Assembly (NCBI RefSeq): GCF_023078335.1
Contig: NZ_CP095550.1
Coordinates: forward strand, 3,826,001-3,890,000
From: Metabacillus endolithicus
GTDB taxonomy: Bacteria > Bacillota > Bacilli > Bacillales > Bacillaceae
Reading direction: 5' to 3'
Length of the DNA stretch: 64,000 nt
This document shows positions 8,028 to 17,497 of this stretch, in pieces. The translations under genes were made by a program, and so were the position numbers. The notes under the pieces were generated by a model. The model saw nothing but the letters and a program-made list of their open reading frames with translations, was not told the origin of the DNA and searched no databases. Position 1 is the first letter of the stretch. Every line of letters starts with the position of its first letter.

Positions 8028-9386
8028 ATGAAAGTGATTAACCCGATGAATGTTATTGATAATAGTAAAATTTCTTCGTTTCATGTATGGCTGATAACTT
8101 GGTTGTTTTTGGTTATTGCTTTTGATGGTTATGATGTAGTAGTTTATGGTGCTTCTGTTCCATCATTAATTCAGGAGTGGGGAATTTCAGACGTAACAGC
8201 TGGTGCAATAGGCAGTTACACTGTTATCGGAACCGCTTTGGGGGCAGTTATTTTTGGGATGCTGTCTGATAAAATAGGTCGTAAAAAAATTATTTTGCTA
8301 ACAACGTTCTTATTTAGTTTCTTTACCATGATATCAGGTTTTGCGACAGGCCCAATTTTATTTGCTGTATTTAGAATCATTGCCGGAATTGGTTTAGGTG
8401 GGGTAATGCCGAACGTTATTGCTCTTGCTACTGAGTTTTCTCCAAAACGAGTTCGATCTGCTATTGTTTCTTTCATTTTCTGTGGATATTCTATTGGAGC
8501 GCTTACAGCAGCACTTACTAGCCGTTCACTATTACCAACAGTTGGATGGGAGCCGGTTTATTGGTTAGCGGGTATTCCACTTTTGTTTATCCCATTTTTA
8601 TTAAAAAGTATCCCTGAGTCGGTAGGGTTTCTTATTGAAAAAGGCAAAGAAGAGGAAGCTAGAAAAACATTAATGAAAATTGATCCAAGCTTAAGAACTG
8701 GTGGGGAGTTTGAATTTGTAAAGCCAACTGCAAAAGAACCTGGTTCACCAGTTGTGAAGCTATTTGAAGATAAACGTGCGTTAAGTACAATTATGTTCTG
8801 GGTTTCTTGCTTTAGTGCATTTGTTTTAATTTATTCTATGAACACATGGTTACCTCGACTTATGATGCAATCAGGTTATGACCTTAGCTCAAGTCTAGCA
8901 TTTACGGCTGTCATGCAAATTGGGGCAATTGCAGGTACGATTATTTTTGGTCGTTTGGTTGATAAAATTGGATTTAAGAAGGTTCTTGTTCCTTTATTCT
9001 TCTGTGGTGCTATAGCGTTATCCTTTATCGGATTAACAAATAGTATGGCAATCGCTTTTGTATTAATTGCGATCATTGGTGCAGCTTCAGTAGGATTACA
9101 GAACATCTCAAATGCATTTGTATCTCAATACTATCCTTCTAGCATGCGTTCCACAGGACTTGGAAGCACGATGGCATTTGGTCGTATTGGAGGAATAGTA
9201 GCGCCAATCTTTGTTGGGTTCCTATTAACAATGAATCTATTGCCGCAATTTAATTTTGTCGCAATCGGAGGAGCTGCATTACTTGGTGGAATCGCTATGT
9301 TGTTTGTCCAGGAAAAACATGGCGATTATTATGAAGCAAAAGAAGAGATTAAACCAGCAAACAGTCAAGTGAATGTGGCAAAATAA
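8028..9386 (+). CDS. Aromatic acid:H+ symporter (AAHS family MFS carrier)
   Basis: 452 aa, 12 predicted membrane helices. Helix 1 carries FDGYDVVVYG, the DGYD feature of the AAHS family (PcaK, BenK, gentisate carriers). SDKIGRKKII is the MFS loop motif after helix 2, and GRLVDKIGFKK is its counterpart after helix 8. It should import a benzoate-, hydroxybenzoate- or phenylpropanoid-type acid by proton symport. It is a single-gene unit with its own promoter (7905) and terminator (9406). The promoter architecture is shared with the beta-oxidation operon at 12468, pointing to co-regulation by the GAF/PucR protein between them. Confidence 0.85.
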   Translation: MKVINPMNVIDNSKISSFHVWLITWLFLVIAFDGYDVVVYGASVPSLIQEWGISDVTAGAIGSYTVIGTALGAVIFGMLSDKIGRKKIILLTTFLFSFFTMISGFATGPILFAVFRIIAGIGLGGVMPNVIALATEFSPKRVRSAIVSFIFCGYSIGALTAALTSRSLLPTVGWEPVYWLAGIPLLFIPFLLKSIPESVGFLIEKGKEEEARKTLMKIDPSLRTGGEFEFVKPTAKEPGSPVVKLFEDKRALSTIMFWVSCFSAFVLIYSMNTWLPRLMMQSGYDLSSSLAFTAVMQIGAIAGTIIFGRLVDKIGFKKVLVPLFFCGAIALSFIGLTNSMAIAFVLIAIIGAASVGLQNISNAFVSQYYPSSMRSTGLGSTMAFGRIGGIVAPIFVGFLLTMNLLPQFNFVAIGGAALLGGIAMLFVQEKHGDYYEAKEEIKPANSQVNVAK

Positions 9387-9405
9387 ATTTGTCAGGGTTT
9401 AACTT

Positions 9406-9480
9406 CAAATGGGTTAACTTACCTACTATTCTTCAAGAAATTTTAGAATGGTAGAAGGTTGCCCATTTGCTATTTTTGTT
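9406..9480 (+). terminator. Long hairpin terminator after the AAHS carrier
   Basis: A nested imperfect stem of about 27 bp. CAAATGGG at 9406 pairs with CCCATTTG ending at 9469, and an inner arm CTACTATTCT pairs with AGAATGGTAG. TATTTTTGTT follows. Confidence 0.7.
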
Positions 9481-9521
9481 TAAGTGTCTAAAAATTTTTA
9501 GCAAAGAAAGGGATTTTGTAG

Positions 9522-9971
9522 ATGGAAACGACATTTGTTTTTAAAGCAAATATTCAGGTAGCTAACCCAATTGAAGTTGGGGATGTTGGAACAGGCATAA
9601 GGAGAGTGATTCCGATTATTGGAGGTACTTTTGAAGGTAATGGTATAAAAGGCAAAGTCCTTTCAGGTGGCGCAGATTACCAGATTATAAGATATGATGG
9701 TGTAACAGAAGCTCTTGCTCACTATGTAATTGAAACGGACGATGGTGTACCCATTTATGTGATCAATAAAGGATACAGACATGGTCCTAAAGAAATCATA
9801 GATAAAATTATTCGTGGTGAGCAGGTTCATGATGGTTCTTATTATTTCAAAACTACCCCGTCTTTTGAAACGAGCAGTGAAAAGTACTCTTATTTGAACC
9901 GAATGATTTTCATTGGTGAAGGAATTAGAAGACCAAATGATGTTCAAATTTCATTTTATCAAGTTGTTTAA
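9522..9971 (+). CDS. DUF3237 family protein
   Basis: 149 aa, soluble, covering a whole DUF3237 beta-barrel domain. Typical blocks are the GIRRVIPIIGGTFEG region, VLSGGADYQ and the C-terminal FIGEGIRRPNDVQISFYQV. The function of the family is not established, though members often sit in aromatic-compound gene clusters. A 14-base palindrome CTAAAAATTTTTAG (9488-9501) lies just upstream of its AAAGAAAGGG ribosome site. It is followed after 90 bases by the GAF/PucR regulator and may be co-transcribed with it. Confidence 0.75.
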   Translation: METTFVFKANIQVANPIEVGDVGTGIRRVIPIIGGTFEGNGIKGKVLSGGADYQIIRYDGVTEALAHYVIETDDGVPIYVINKGYRHGPKEIIDKIIRGEQVHDGSYYFKTTPSFETSSEKYSYLNRMIFIGEGIRRPNDVQISFYQVV

Positions 9972-10061
9972 TTGTTTAAACGATCACGATTACCTTTTCA
10001 ATTAAGTTTTTCTTCTTTTATACTATTAGTATCAAGAAAAACGGAAATAGGGGGTACTTGT

Positions 10062-12266
10062 GTGTCAAACAGTAAGAGAGAAATACTAATGAAAAAAGTA
10101 GAGCATCATCTACGAACCACATCCCGGCAGCTAATTAAAATTAATACAGAAGATGAAGTGCTTCAATATTTAGCTGATTCGTTCCGTTCTGAATTATATT
10201 GTGATTTTGTTGGAGTCGTTTTGAGTGAGGGAGATTCTTTTATCCCTAAGGCGTGGAGTGGAAATACTCCTTCAGTCCTTAGGCATTTCCCTCTTTTAGC
10301 GGCAAGCTGTTCCTCCAAACTTCTTCGTCAAAGCTTAACATATAAAGCTTCTGTAACAAATAATTCTTGCAGGTTAACAGAGATACTTAAGGAAGAAAAT
10401 GTGAAAACATGGTTTACTGTTCCGTTAAATGATGACATTCAACACTTTGGTTTTTGTATCGTAGGCTTTTTAAGTTATGTTCCACTTCTAGAGATGGAAA
10501 GTCATTTTGAGGAATTTGGAAAAGATATGGCCGTCGCTCTATCTGTGGCTAGACAAAAGGAAAATCAGTTGAAAAAGCTAGAGGGAATTGAATGGATTAG
10601 CAAAAATCAGTCTCTTGATTCTTCCCTAGACCAGCATTTTTCTGAAGTAACATACAGAGCTGGGAAATCAACAAATGCTGATTTTGCTTGTATGTATTTA
10701 TATAATGAGAAAGAGAATTGCTTTGACTTACAGAAGCCTGTATATGGGGAGATGGAATATCCCGATATAATGATGATTGAGAATAACTATGCACTTAAGG
10801 AATACTTTCCATTTCTTGAGGAAACTGGATGCACCCAAATGACAGTACCACTCTTAATTGATCTTAAGCCAATTGGTGTGCTTCATGTTCAGAATAAATA
10901 TGAAAGACCTTTTTCTGAAGAAGACTTAAAAATATTAGAGATGCTATCAACACATGTTGCGACTCTCTTAGAGAATGCACGATTATATAAAAGTGAAAAA
11001 GATAATAAAAACCGTCTACACTTTTTATTAGATTTTCAACAATCACTGGTGAAAAAAACAGTTGAAGATGATGATTTTGAAGGAATTACATTAAAGCTCT
11101 CAGATTTGTTTCAAGAAACAGTTATCTTATATGACCGATTTATGAGGCCAATTGCTTTTAACTTCCGAAATAGTGATAACGATTACAATCTACCTGATAA
11201 CCTTGCACTACAAGCGAATAGGTTAAGGAAAAATCTGAAAAAACAAGAGAAGTTTACTGTCGTACACCCTGAAAGAGATGACTGTGTGTTTTCTTTTTGG
11301 GTTATAAATGGTGGAGGGAATTTATTAGGATATCTTTCTGTTTGCAATACAGCCAGTGAGATGAATGAATTTGACCAGCTAACAGTTGAGATGGCACGAA
11401 ATATATGTTCAATTCAGTTTATTAAGCAAAAGCTTGTTCTCGATACAAAAGAACAGGTCAAGGATAGCTTTATTAGCAAATTGTTGGTGGGAAAAATCGA
11501 AGATCAAGACAGTATCATTCAATATGCTAATCTGTTCCAATGGGATATTTTCAAATGTCATCGTGTTGCGGTATTGACGATTTCAATAGATGAAGATGAC
11601 CTTTTAGAACAGCAAGCAAAAAAAGTGCTTATATGGGATGCGATCAAGTCACATCTTGCAAAGTTTGATTCTCGAATATTAACAGTGTCACATGATGAAA
11701 ACTATATCCTCCTGCTAATCCCAGTGGATGATGATGTTCAAAGTAAAAATTATTGGAAAAACCTTTCTGACAATATTGAGAAATGGTCACTAGAAGTGTT
11801 TTCAGGTTGTAAGATTTTATTGGGGATTGGTACATCAACAAGCAATATGAAAGATTATTATGTAAGTTACCAACAGGCACTTCTAGCATTAAATGTTATG
11901 AATATTAGGATGAAGCATATCTCTTTTTCACTATATGAAGATCTTGGAGCTTATACAATTCTCCACCATCTCGATCAATCTAATGCGGTAAACTTGTTTA
12001 TAAAAAGTCAGCTGGATCCTCTATTAACTTACACAGAAAATAAAAACATAGATTTATATCATACTTTATACGTTTTCCTACAAAATAACGGAAATATTAA
12101 AAGTACTTCAGATGAGCTTTTCATCCACAGAAGTTCCCTGTTATACAGACTTGAAAAAATTGAATCACTACTAAATGTTGATTTGAATGATGCTGAAATC
12201 AGGTTTAATTTAATGATGGCTTTCAAGCTGCATGATATGCATGGAGAACGGTTGAAGAAGAGCTAG
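10062..12266 (+). CDS. GAF-domain transcriptional regulator with PucR-type C-terminal helix-turn-helix
   Basis: 734 aa from GTG 10062, chosen because AGGGGGT lies 7 bases before it; an upstream TTG frame at 9972 lacks a site. Two GAF-like sensor domains occupy roughly residues 20-160 and 190-325 (the second with FLEETGCTQMTVPLLIDLKPIGVLHVQNKYERPF as core). A middle region follows. The C-terminal PucR/CdaR helix-turn-helix is NNGNIKSTSDELFIHRSSLLYRLEKI. Such proteins sense aromatic or purine-type effectors and usually activate. It lies between two operons whose promoters share a CCTACA palindrome. Confidence 0.85.
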   Translation: MSNSKREILMKKVEHHLRTTSRQLIKINTEDEVLQYLADSFRSELYCDFVGVVLSEGDSFIPKAWSGNTPSVLRHFPLLAASCSSKLLRQSLTYKASVTNNSCRLTEILKEENVKTWFTVPLNDDIQHFGFCIVGFLSYVPLLEMESHFEEFGKDMAVALSVARQKENQLKKLEGIEWISKNQSLDSSLDQHFSEVTYRAGKSTNADFACMYLYNEKENCFDLQKPVYGEMEYPDIMMIENNYALKEYFPFLEETGCTQMTVPLLIDLKPIGVLHVQNKYERPFSEEDLKILEMLSTHVATLLENARLYKSEKDNKNRLHFLLDFQQSLVKKTVEDDDFEGITLKLSDLFQETVILYDRFMRPIAFNFRNSDNDYNLPDNLALQANRLRKNLKKQEKFTVVHPERDDCVFSFWVINGGGNLLGYLSVCNTASEMNEFDQLTVEMARNICSIQFIKQKLVLDTKEQVKDSFISKLLVGKIEDQDSIIQYANLFQWDIFKCHRVAVLTISIDEDDLLEQQAKKVLIWDAIKSHLAKFDSRILTVSHDENYILLLIPVDDDVQSKNYWKNLSDNIEKWSLEVFSGCKILLGIGTSTSNMKDYYVSYQQALLALNVMNIRMKHISFSLYEDLGAYTILHHLDQSNAVNLFIKSQLDPLLTYTENKNIDLYHTLYVFLQNNGNIKSTSDELFIHRSSLLYRLEKIESLLNVDLNDAEIRFNLMMAFKLHDMHGERLKKS

Positions 12267-12283
12267 ATTAGTAGTATGAAACA

Positions 12284-12316
12284 GTCCAACTTGTATGAGT
12301 TGGGCATTGTTTTTCT
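12284..12316 (+). terminator. Terminator after the GAF/PucR regulator
   Basis: CCAACTTGTATGAGTTGG hairpin (stem in 12286-12303), followed by GCATTGTTTTTC. Confidence 0.65.
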
Positions 12317-12352
12317 TTCGACAAATTCCGGGAAGTGACCAGGCACTGCCCC

Positions 12353-12431
12353 TTCCTACAAAACATAGGAAATTACACATTTTTTTCCCTACATTGTGTA
12401 GGTACAATCCCCTTACAGTGAAAGCTATAAT
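12353..12431 (+). promoter_or_regulatory. Promoter of the beta-oxidation operon with tandem palindromes
   Basis: CCTACATTGTGTAGG (12388-12402) is a perfect 6-3-6 palindrome preceded by a T-tract, with TATAAT at 12426-12431, 24 bases later. This is the same geometry as at 7905. A second palindrome with arms TTCCTA and TAGGAA (12353-12371) is centred 33 bases upstream, about three helical turns, so it could be an auxiliary site. The -35 hexamer position (TACAAT) is poor. Probable target of the adjacent PucR-type regulator. Confidence 0.65.
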
Positions 12432-12467
12432 GAATGTATAGAAAAAAGAGATTGGGGATGAGATGAG

Positions 12468-13322
12468 ATGGCGATTCAAACAATTGGTGTGGTTGGTGCT
12501 GGTTCGATGGGAGCAGGTATTGCGAATCTAGCAGCTATGAATAAGTTTAATGTTATTTTAAATGATATTGAGGAGCGTTTTTTAGATGGTGCTCTTAAAC
12601 GTATTGATAAGTTTATGAGCAAAAGTGTGGAAAGAGGAAAAATGACTGAAGAGCAAAAGCAAGAAGCATTTGCCCGTATTCAAACAACTACTAGCTTGGA
12701 AGAAATGAGTGGAGCAGATGTGGTGATTGAAGCAGTTTTAGAGGATCTCTCATTAAAGAAAGAAGTATTTTCAAAGCTTGATAGCATTGTGAACGAAAAT
12801 TGCATTTTAGCTACAAATACTTCATCCATGTCTATTACAGAAATTGCTTCTGCAACGAAACGTCCAGAACGTGTGGCAGGGATGCATTTCTTTAATCCAG
12901 CACAACTCATGAAGCTTGTTGAAGTAGTTCGTGGATATAAGACAAGTGATGAAACCATCGAAGAATTGAAAGCGCTATCCAAACAGCTGTCGAAAGAGCC
13001 AGTTGAAGTAAAGAAAGATTCTCCCGGATTTATCGTAAATAGAATTATGATTCCACAATTTATTGAAGCGATTAAGCTATTAGAGGAAGGAGTTGCTTCA
13101 GCTGAAGATATCGATAAGGCGGTAACACTTGGATTGAACTACCCAATGGGACCTTTCACTCTTCAAGATTATGCGGGAGTTGAGATTGGCTACCATGTGA
13201 TGGAGTATTTTAAAGAAGAATTTAATGATAACCATTTTGCTCCACCACAACTATTAAAACAGTTAGTTAGAGCAGGAAGACACGGTAAGAAAACAGGTGC
13301 AGGATTTTACGATTACGAATAA
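12468..13322 (+). CDS. 3-hydroxyacyl-CoA dehydrogenase (3-hydroxybutyryl-CoA dehydrogenase type)
   Basis: 284 aa, standard length for the monofunctional enzyme. The N-terminal NAD fold is IGVVGAGSMGAGIANLAA. The catalytic His lies in AGMHFFNPAQLMKLVEVV, and the C-terminal domain contains PGFIVNRIM and GLNYPMGPFTLQDYAG. It oxidises 3-hydroxyacyl-CoA to 3-oxoacyl-CoA with NAD. It is the first gene of an operon that continues with enoyl-CoA hydratase and thiolase. In this setting the acyl group is probably an aryl-propanoyl chain. Confidence 0.85.
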   Translation: MAIQTIGVVGAGSMGAGIANLAAMNKFNVILNDIEERFLDGALKRIDKFMSKSVERGKMTEEQKQEAFARIQTTTSLEEMSGADVVIEAVLEDLSLKKEVFSKLDSIVNENCILATNTSSMSITEIASATKRPERVAGMHFFNPAQLMKLVEVVRGYKTSDETIEELKALSKQLSKEPVEVKKDSPGFIVNRIMIPQFIEAIKLLEEGVASAEDIDKAVTLGLNYPMGPFTLQDYAGVEIGYHVMEYFKEEFNDNHFAPPQLLKQLVRAGRHGKKTGAGFYDYE

Positions 13323-13339
13323 TGAAGGGGGACTTAATA

Positions 13340-14119
13340 ATGACTTATGAATTTTTATTATGTGAAATTGAAGAAAATGTAGCGGTGGTAACGATTAACA
13401 GACCACCGGTTAATCCATTGAATACCGTTGTATTTCAAGAACTTTCAACCTTATTTGATGTATTAGATGCAGACGATGAAGTCCGTGCCATCATTCTTAC
13501 TGGCAGCGGTGAGAAAGCGTTCGTGGCAGGAGCTGACATCAACGAAATGGCTAGTCTTGATCTTGTTGGTGTTAATAAAATGAACAAAGTTTCTAGAACC
13601 GTTTTTTCTAAAATTGAACAAACGACAAAGCCTGTTATTGCTGCCCTTAATGGTTTAGCACTTGGTGGAGGCTTAGAGCTTGCTCTAGCATGTGATCTGC
13701 GAATTAGCTCAGATCGAGCAAAATTTGCTTTTCCAGAGGTAGGTTTAGGAATCATCCCTGGTGGTGGCGGAACTCAGCGATTACAAAAAATTGTTGGTCA
13801 AGGAATAGCTAAGGAACTTCTATACTTCGGTGATATGTTTGATGCAAATAGAGCACTAGAATTAAGGATTGTTAACAAAGTAGTTCCAGCTGAAGAGGTT
13901 CTTGGTGCAGCAAAAGAATGGGCAAAGAAATTGGCACAAAAGCCTCCAGTTGCGCTTCAAATGGTGAAAACAGCGGTAAACGTTGGTGGAAATACGGACT
14001 TAGAATCAGGACTTATCATTGAAAGTACTTGCTTTGGGAATGCTTTTTCAACTCAAGATAGAATCGAGGGACTTCAAGCTTTTGTGGAGAAAAGAAAACC
14101 TGTTTATACAGGGAGATAA
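13340..14119 (+). CDS. Enoyl-CoA hydratase/isomerase family protein
   Basis: 259 aa from ATG 13340. The in-frame ATG at 13322 overlaps the previous stop and lies before the ribosome site AAGGGGGA, so it is rejected. Crotonase fold with the oxyanion-hole motif AGADINEMA near residue 60 and GLALGGGLELALACD near 103. The catalytic Glu pair falls in the GGLELALACD helix and in AFPEVGLGIIPGGGGTQRL. It hydrates trans-2-enoyl-CoA. It stands between the dehydrogenase and the thiolase and completes a beta-oxidation set with the acyl-CoA dehydrogenase at 17498. Confidence 0.85.
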   Translation: MTYEFLLCEIEENVAVVTINRPPVNPLNTVVFQELSTLFDVLDADDEVRAIILTGSGEKAFVAGADINEMASLDLVGVNKMNKVSRTVFSKIEQTTKPVIAALNGLALGGGLELALACDLRISSDRAKFAFPEVGLGIIPGGGGTQRLQKIVGQGIAKELLYFGDMFDANRALELRIVNKVVPAEEVLGAAKEWAKKLAQKPPVALQMVKTAVNVGGNTDLESGLIIESTCFGNAFSTQDRIEGLQAFVEKRKPVYTGR

Positions 14120-14153
14120 GAAACACCATCACTAAAAAATGAGGTGAAATACC

Positions 14154-15329
14154 ATGAAAGATATCGTGATTTTAGAAGGAGCAAGAACACCATTTGCCGA
14201 AATTTCAGGTTCGTTTCGTGAGATGACCGCAACTGATTTGGGTGCAATTGCAGCGACAGAAGCATTAAAAAGATCAAAAATTACTGGTGAGGATGTAGAT
14301 CAAGTAGTTTTTGGAAATGTTCAGCAATCAAGTAAAGACGCTCATCTTCTAGCAAGACATGTTGGGTTAAAGGCAGGAACACCGATAGATGTTCCTGCTC
14401 TAACCATTAATCGCTTATGTGGCACTGGCCTTGAATCGGTTTTAACGGCTGCGCGCTATATTTTAACAAATGAAGCAAATGTAGTATTAGCTGGTGGAAC
14501 AGAAAGCATGAGTCAGGTGCCTCACGTTATCCGTGGAATGAGGTGGGGAAGTCAGCTTGGTGCACCAGTTGTTGAGGATTGGGTATGGGATGGTCTTTAT
14601 GATACCTATGGAGATTGCACGATGGGAGAAACAGCCGAAAATCTTGCAGCAAAATACAATGTAACAAGAGAAGAAGTGGATCAACATGCACTCTCAAGTC
14701 ATGAACGTGCATTGGCAGCAAGAGAAAAGGGCTATTTACAAGAAGAAATTGTTCCTGTAACGGTTAAGGGACGAAAAGGCGATAAGGTCATTTCAGAAGA
14801 TGAACATGTTCGTCACACAAGTATGGAACAGCTTTCTAAATTAAGACCACGATTTGTTGAAAATGGTGTGGTAACACCAGGGAATGCAAGTGGAATGGTA
14901 GATGGAGCTGCTGCGATAGTTGTTGCATCTGGTGATTATGCGGCTGAGCGTGGCTTAAAGCCAATCGCGCGTTTAGTTTCTTGGGAAGTAGTCGGTGTTG
15001 AGCCTAAGTATATGGGAATTGGACCTGTTCCAGCTATTCAAGGTGCTTTGAAAAAGGCAAATATGAAACTAGAAGATTTAGATTTAATCGAAATTAACGA
15101 GGCCTTCTCGGCACAGTATCTAGCTTGCCAAAAGGTGTTAGGATTTGACTTGGAAATCGGCAATGTTAATGGTGGAGCGGTTGCGATTGGACATCCATTA
15201 GCTGCAAGTGGAACAAGAATTTCTACGTCCCTTATTTATGAATTAAGAAGAAGAAACAAAAAATACGGGGCTTCCGCAGTATGTATCGGCGGTGGTCAAG
15301 GAATTGCAGCTGTTTGGGAAGCATTATAA
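14154..15329 (+). CDS. Acetyl-CoA acyltransferase (3-ketoacyl-CoA thiolase)
   Basis: 391 aa thiolase. The nucleophilic Cys is in INRLCGTGLESV (near 88), the catalytic His in AIGHPLAASGTR, and the second Cys in VCIGGGQGIAAVWEAL. It cleaves 3-oxoacyl-CoA to acetyl-CoA and a chain two carbons shorter. With an aryl-3-oxopropanoyl-CoA substrate the product would be an aroyl-CoA, directly usable by the CoA-dependent gentisate route in this region. A gap of 161 bases separates it from the CoA ligase, with only a weak cre-like sequence at 15367-15380. Confidence 0.85.
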   Translation: MKDIVILEGARTPFAEISGSFREMTATDLGAIAATEALKRSKITGEDVDQVVFGNVQQSSKDAHLLARHVGLKAGTPIDVPALTINRLCGTGLESVLTAARYILTNEANVVLAGGTESMSQVPHVIRGMRWGSQLGAPVVEDWVWDGLYDTYGDCTMGETAENLAAKYNVTREEVDQHALSSHERALAAREKGYLQEEIVPVTVKGRKGDKVISEDEHVRHTSMEQLSKLRPRFVENGVVTPGNASGMVDGAAAIVVASGDYAAERGLKPIARLVSWEVVGVEPKYMGIGPVPAIQGALKKANMKLEDLDLIEINEAFSAQYLACQKVLGFDLEIGNVNGGAVAIGHPLAASGTRISTSLIYELRRRNKKYGASAVCIGGGQGIAAVWEAL

Positions 15330-15490
15330 TTGATTTCGGAATAAATATTTTGAATTCCCAAGGAAATGAAAGCGTTGTATCGAATGTTATATGTGTGTGA
15401 TTTGATTAATTTAATTTCAATGATATGTATCGTTATAAATATAGAAAATTCTTTATCTACACTTGTTAAGAATAGAAACAAGGGAGAGGG

Positions 15491-17054
15491 ATGCTAGGCA
15501 TGAATCATAAAGAAGATCAAATGACCTTGTATGGTTTACTGAAAGGACAGCTACCCAGTATGGAGAAAAAGAAGCCATATACGACTTATCGAAACGTGTT
15601 TCATACTCTGAGTTTTTTAAAGATGTGAATCGTATTGCAGCAGGGTTAATACTAAGGGGATAAAGAAAGGTGATCGAATTGCTGTAGCATTACCTAATTT
15701 TTATGAAACGGCCATTATCTTCTTTGCTGTCGCTAAACTTGGGGGTGTTCTTGTTCCTTTTAACCCAAAATATAAAAAACATGAAGTGAATTTTATTCTA
15801 AATAACTCTGAACCTAAAATTCTTTTCGCTTCGAAAGAATTTGAAGAAAACATTGGATTCAAAGAAGTTCTTTATGTTGTACCTGAAGCGATCACGGTCA
15901 AATGCAAGCTGGATGGTCTTCCATCGTATGATGAATTACTTGTAAAACATGAGAATGAAGTAGAAGAAGCAGAAATTGATACAACTAACGATATTAATTG
16001 TATTCTATATACCTCTGGAACGACAGGAATACCAAAAGGAGTCATGATTACACATCGAAGTGTTGTACAATCAGCAAACACAATAAAAAGACAACTATAT
16101 TGTACAGATCAAGACGTATTTGTGATTGCTGCTCCGTTTTTTCATATCTTTGGTATGGCGATTAATCTCTATTGTGCAATATCCTCAGGAGCGAGGATGG
16201 TGCTGCAAGAAAAATTCCATCCACAGCAAATGTTAGAGTTGATACAACAAGAAAAGGTGACGATCAAACAAGGTGTTCCAACGATGTTTATTAAAGTATT
16301 GGAAACAGAAAATTTTGATCAGTATGATCTTTCTTCTTTAAGAGCAGGAATCGTAGGAGCTTCTGCTATTTCACCAGGAAAAATGAAGGAAATTAGAGAA
16401 CGACTGGGAATTAATCTTTGTCAATCCTATGGAATTACAGAAACTGTTTCAGTGACAATGACGCCATACGATGATAAAGAAAAAAATATCTGTGAAACTG
16501 TCGGCAAGCCAATTCCTGGTGTGAGATTAAAAATAGTGAATGATCAAAGAGAAGCGGTTCCAAATGGTGGTGTTGGCGAGATTGCAATCAAGAGTTTTGG
16601 GATGATGAAAGGCTATTACAAGTTGCCAGAGCAAACGGCTCATGTATTGGATGATGAAGGATGGTTCTATACAGGTGATTTAGGAAAATTAAATGAACAA
16701 GGTTACTTAACGTTTGTTGGTAGAAAAAAAGAATTGATTATTCGAGGAGGCTTTAACATTTACCCTCAAGAAATTGAAGGTGTTTTAATGAAGCATCCGA
16801 AAATTGCTGAAGCAGCTGTAGTTGGACTTCCAGATGAAACACTAGGCGAAATTGTTTGTGCTGTCATTCGGTTAAAAGATGGAAGAACAAGCACGGAAGA
16901 GGAACTGAAAGACTATTTAAAGGAACAGCTTGCTATCTATAAATTGCCTGGGAAAGTAATTTTCACAAAGAACTTTCCAGTAACAGCTAGTGGGAAAATT
17001 CAAAAGCTAAAGCTGCGAGATCAATTGGCAGGGGAAATAAGTCGCCCTGTCTAA
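15491..17054 (+). pseudogene. Acyl/aryl-CoA ligase (long-chain fatty-acid-CoA ligase type), two frameshifts
   Basis: Read through two single-base losses, the product is a full adenylate-forming CoA ligase of about 520 aa. The first frame (from ATG 15491) leaves the family sequence near 15543, the second near 15649, and the rest is intact from 15650 to 17054. It has the P-loop ILYTSGTTGIPKGVMITH, YGITETVSVT, WFYTGDLG, GRKKELIIRGGFNIYPQEIE and the catalytic Lys in TASGKIQKLKLR. As written, translation from 15491 stops after 45 codons. Both losses sit in short A or T runs, so assembly error is possible. In the operon it would activate the phenylpropanoid-type acid. Confidence 0.8.
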
Positions 17055-17074
17055 AGTGAAAGAGGGGCCTTTAG

Positions 17075-17494
17075 ATGACAAATAACTATGATTTTAAGGT
17101 GAGATGGGGAGATACAGATGCTGCAGGTATCGTATTTTATCCCAATTTTTATAAATGGATGGATGAGGCAACACATGAATATTTATCAGCTATTGGATAT
17201 CCATCTTCCAAGTTGTTTCAAGAACAGCAAATAGGCTGTCCGATTCTTGAGGCAAATTGTCAATTCAAGCAACCGCTTTCATTTGAAGATTCTGTTAGAG
17301 TTCAAAGCATAGTTCAGGAAATTCAAAATAAAGTGTTTAAAATTAGTCATGTGTTCTTAAGGGGAGAAAAAGAAATAGCAAAAGGATATGAAGTTCGTGC
17401 TTGGACTTCTTTTAAAGATAAGCCAAAAGCACAGCCAATTCCCGAAGAAGTGCGAGCAAAAATGTTACAGCCTAATCAGCATGTGGAGGTTTAA
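17075..17494 (+). CDS. Acyl-CoA thioesterase, 4-hydroxybenzoyl-CoA thioesterase family (paralogue 2)
   Basis: 139 aa. It is a clear paralogue of the 7406 gene: both share WGDTDAAGIVFYPxFYKWMD, FKQPLxFED and the NKVFxxxHxF block. Hot-dog fold with the catalytic Asp near residue 15. It begins 20 bases after the ligase and ends 3 bases before the acyl-CoA dehydrogenase, so it is tightly co-transcribed. Likely hydrolyses an aroyl-CoA (hydroxybenzoyl- or gentisyl-CoA). One copy per regulon suggests each set needs its own CoA release step. Confidence 0.8.
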   Translation: MTNNYDFKVRWGDTDAAGIVFYPNFYKWMDEATHEYLSAIGYPSSKLFQEQQIGCPILEANCQFKQPLSFEDSVRVQSIVQEIQNKVFKISHVFLRGEKEIAKGYEVRAWTSFKDKPKAQPIPEEVRAKMLQPNQHVEV

Positions 17495-17497
17495 AAT

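Noticed and set aside
10062..12266. Sigma-54 or two-component role for the GAF protein
   Set aside because: No Walker motifs, GAFTGA loop or histidine kinase domain; the C-terminus is a PucR-type helix-turn-helix.
12328..12355. GAAGTGACCAGGCACTGCCCC as a dispersed Bacillus-type repeat
   Set aside because: Only one copy in the window, no clear dyad of useful length.
15367..15380. cre-like TGAAAGCGTTGTAT before the CoA ligase
   Set aside because: Two mismatches at conserved positions and no nearby promoter could be recognised.
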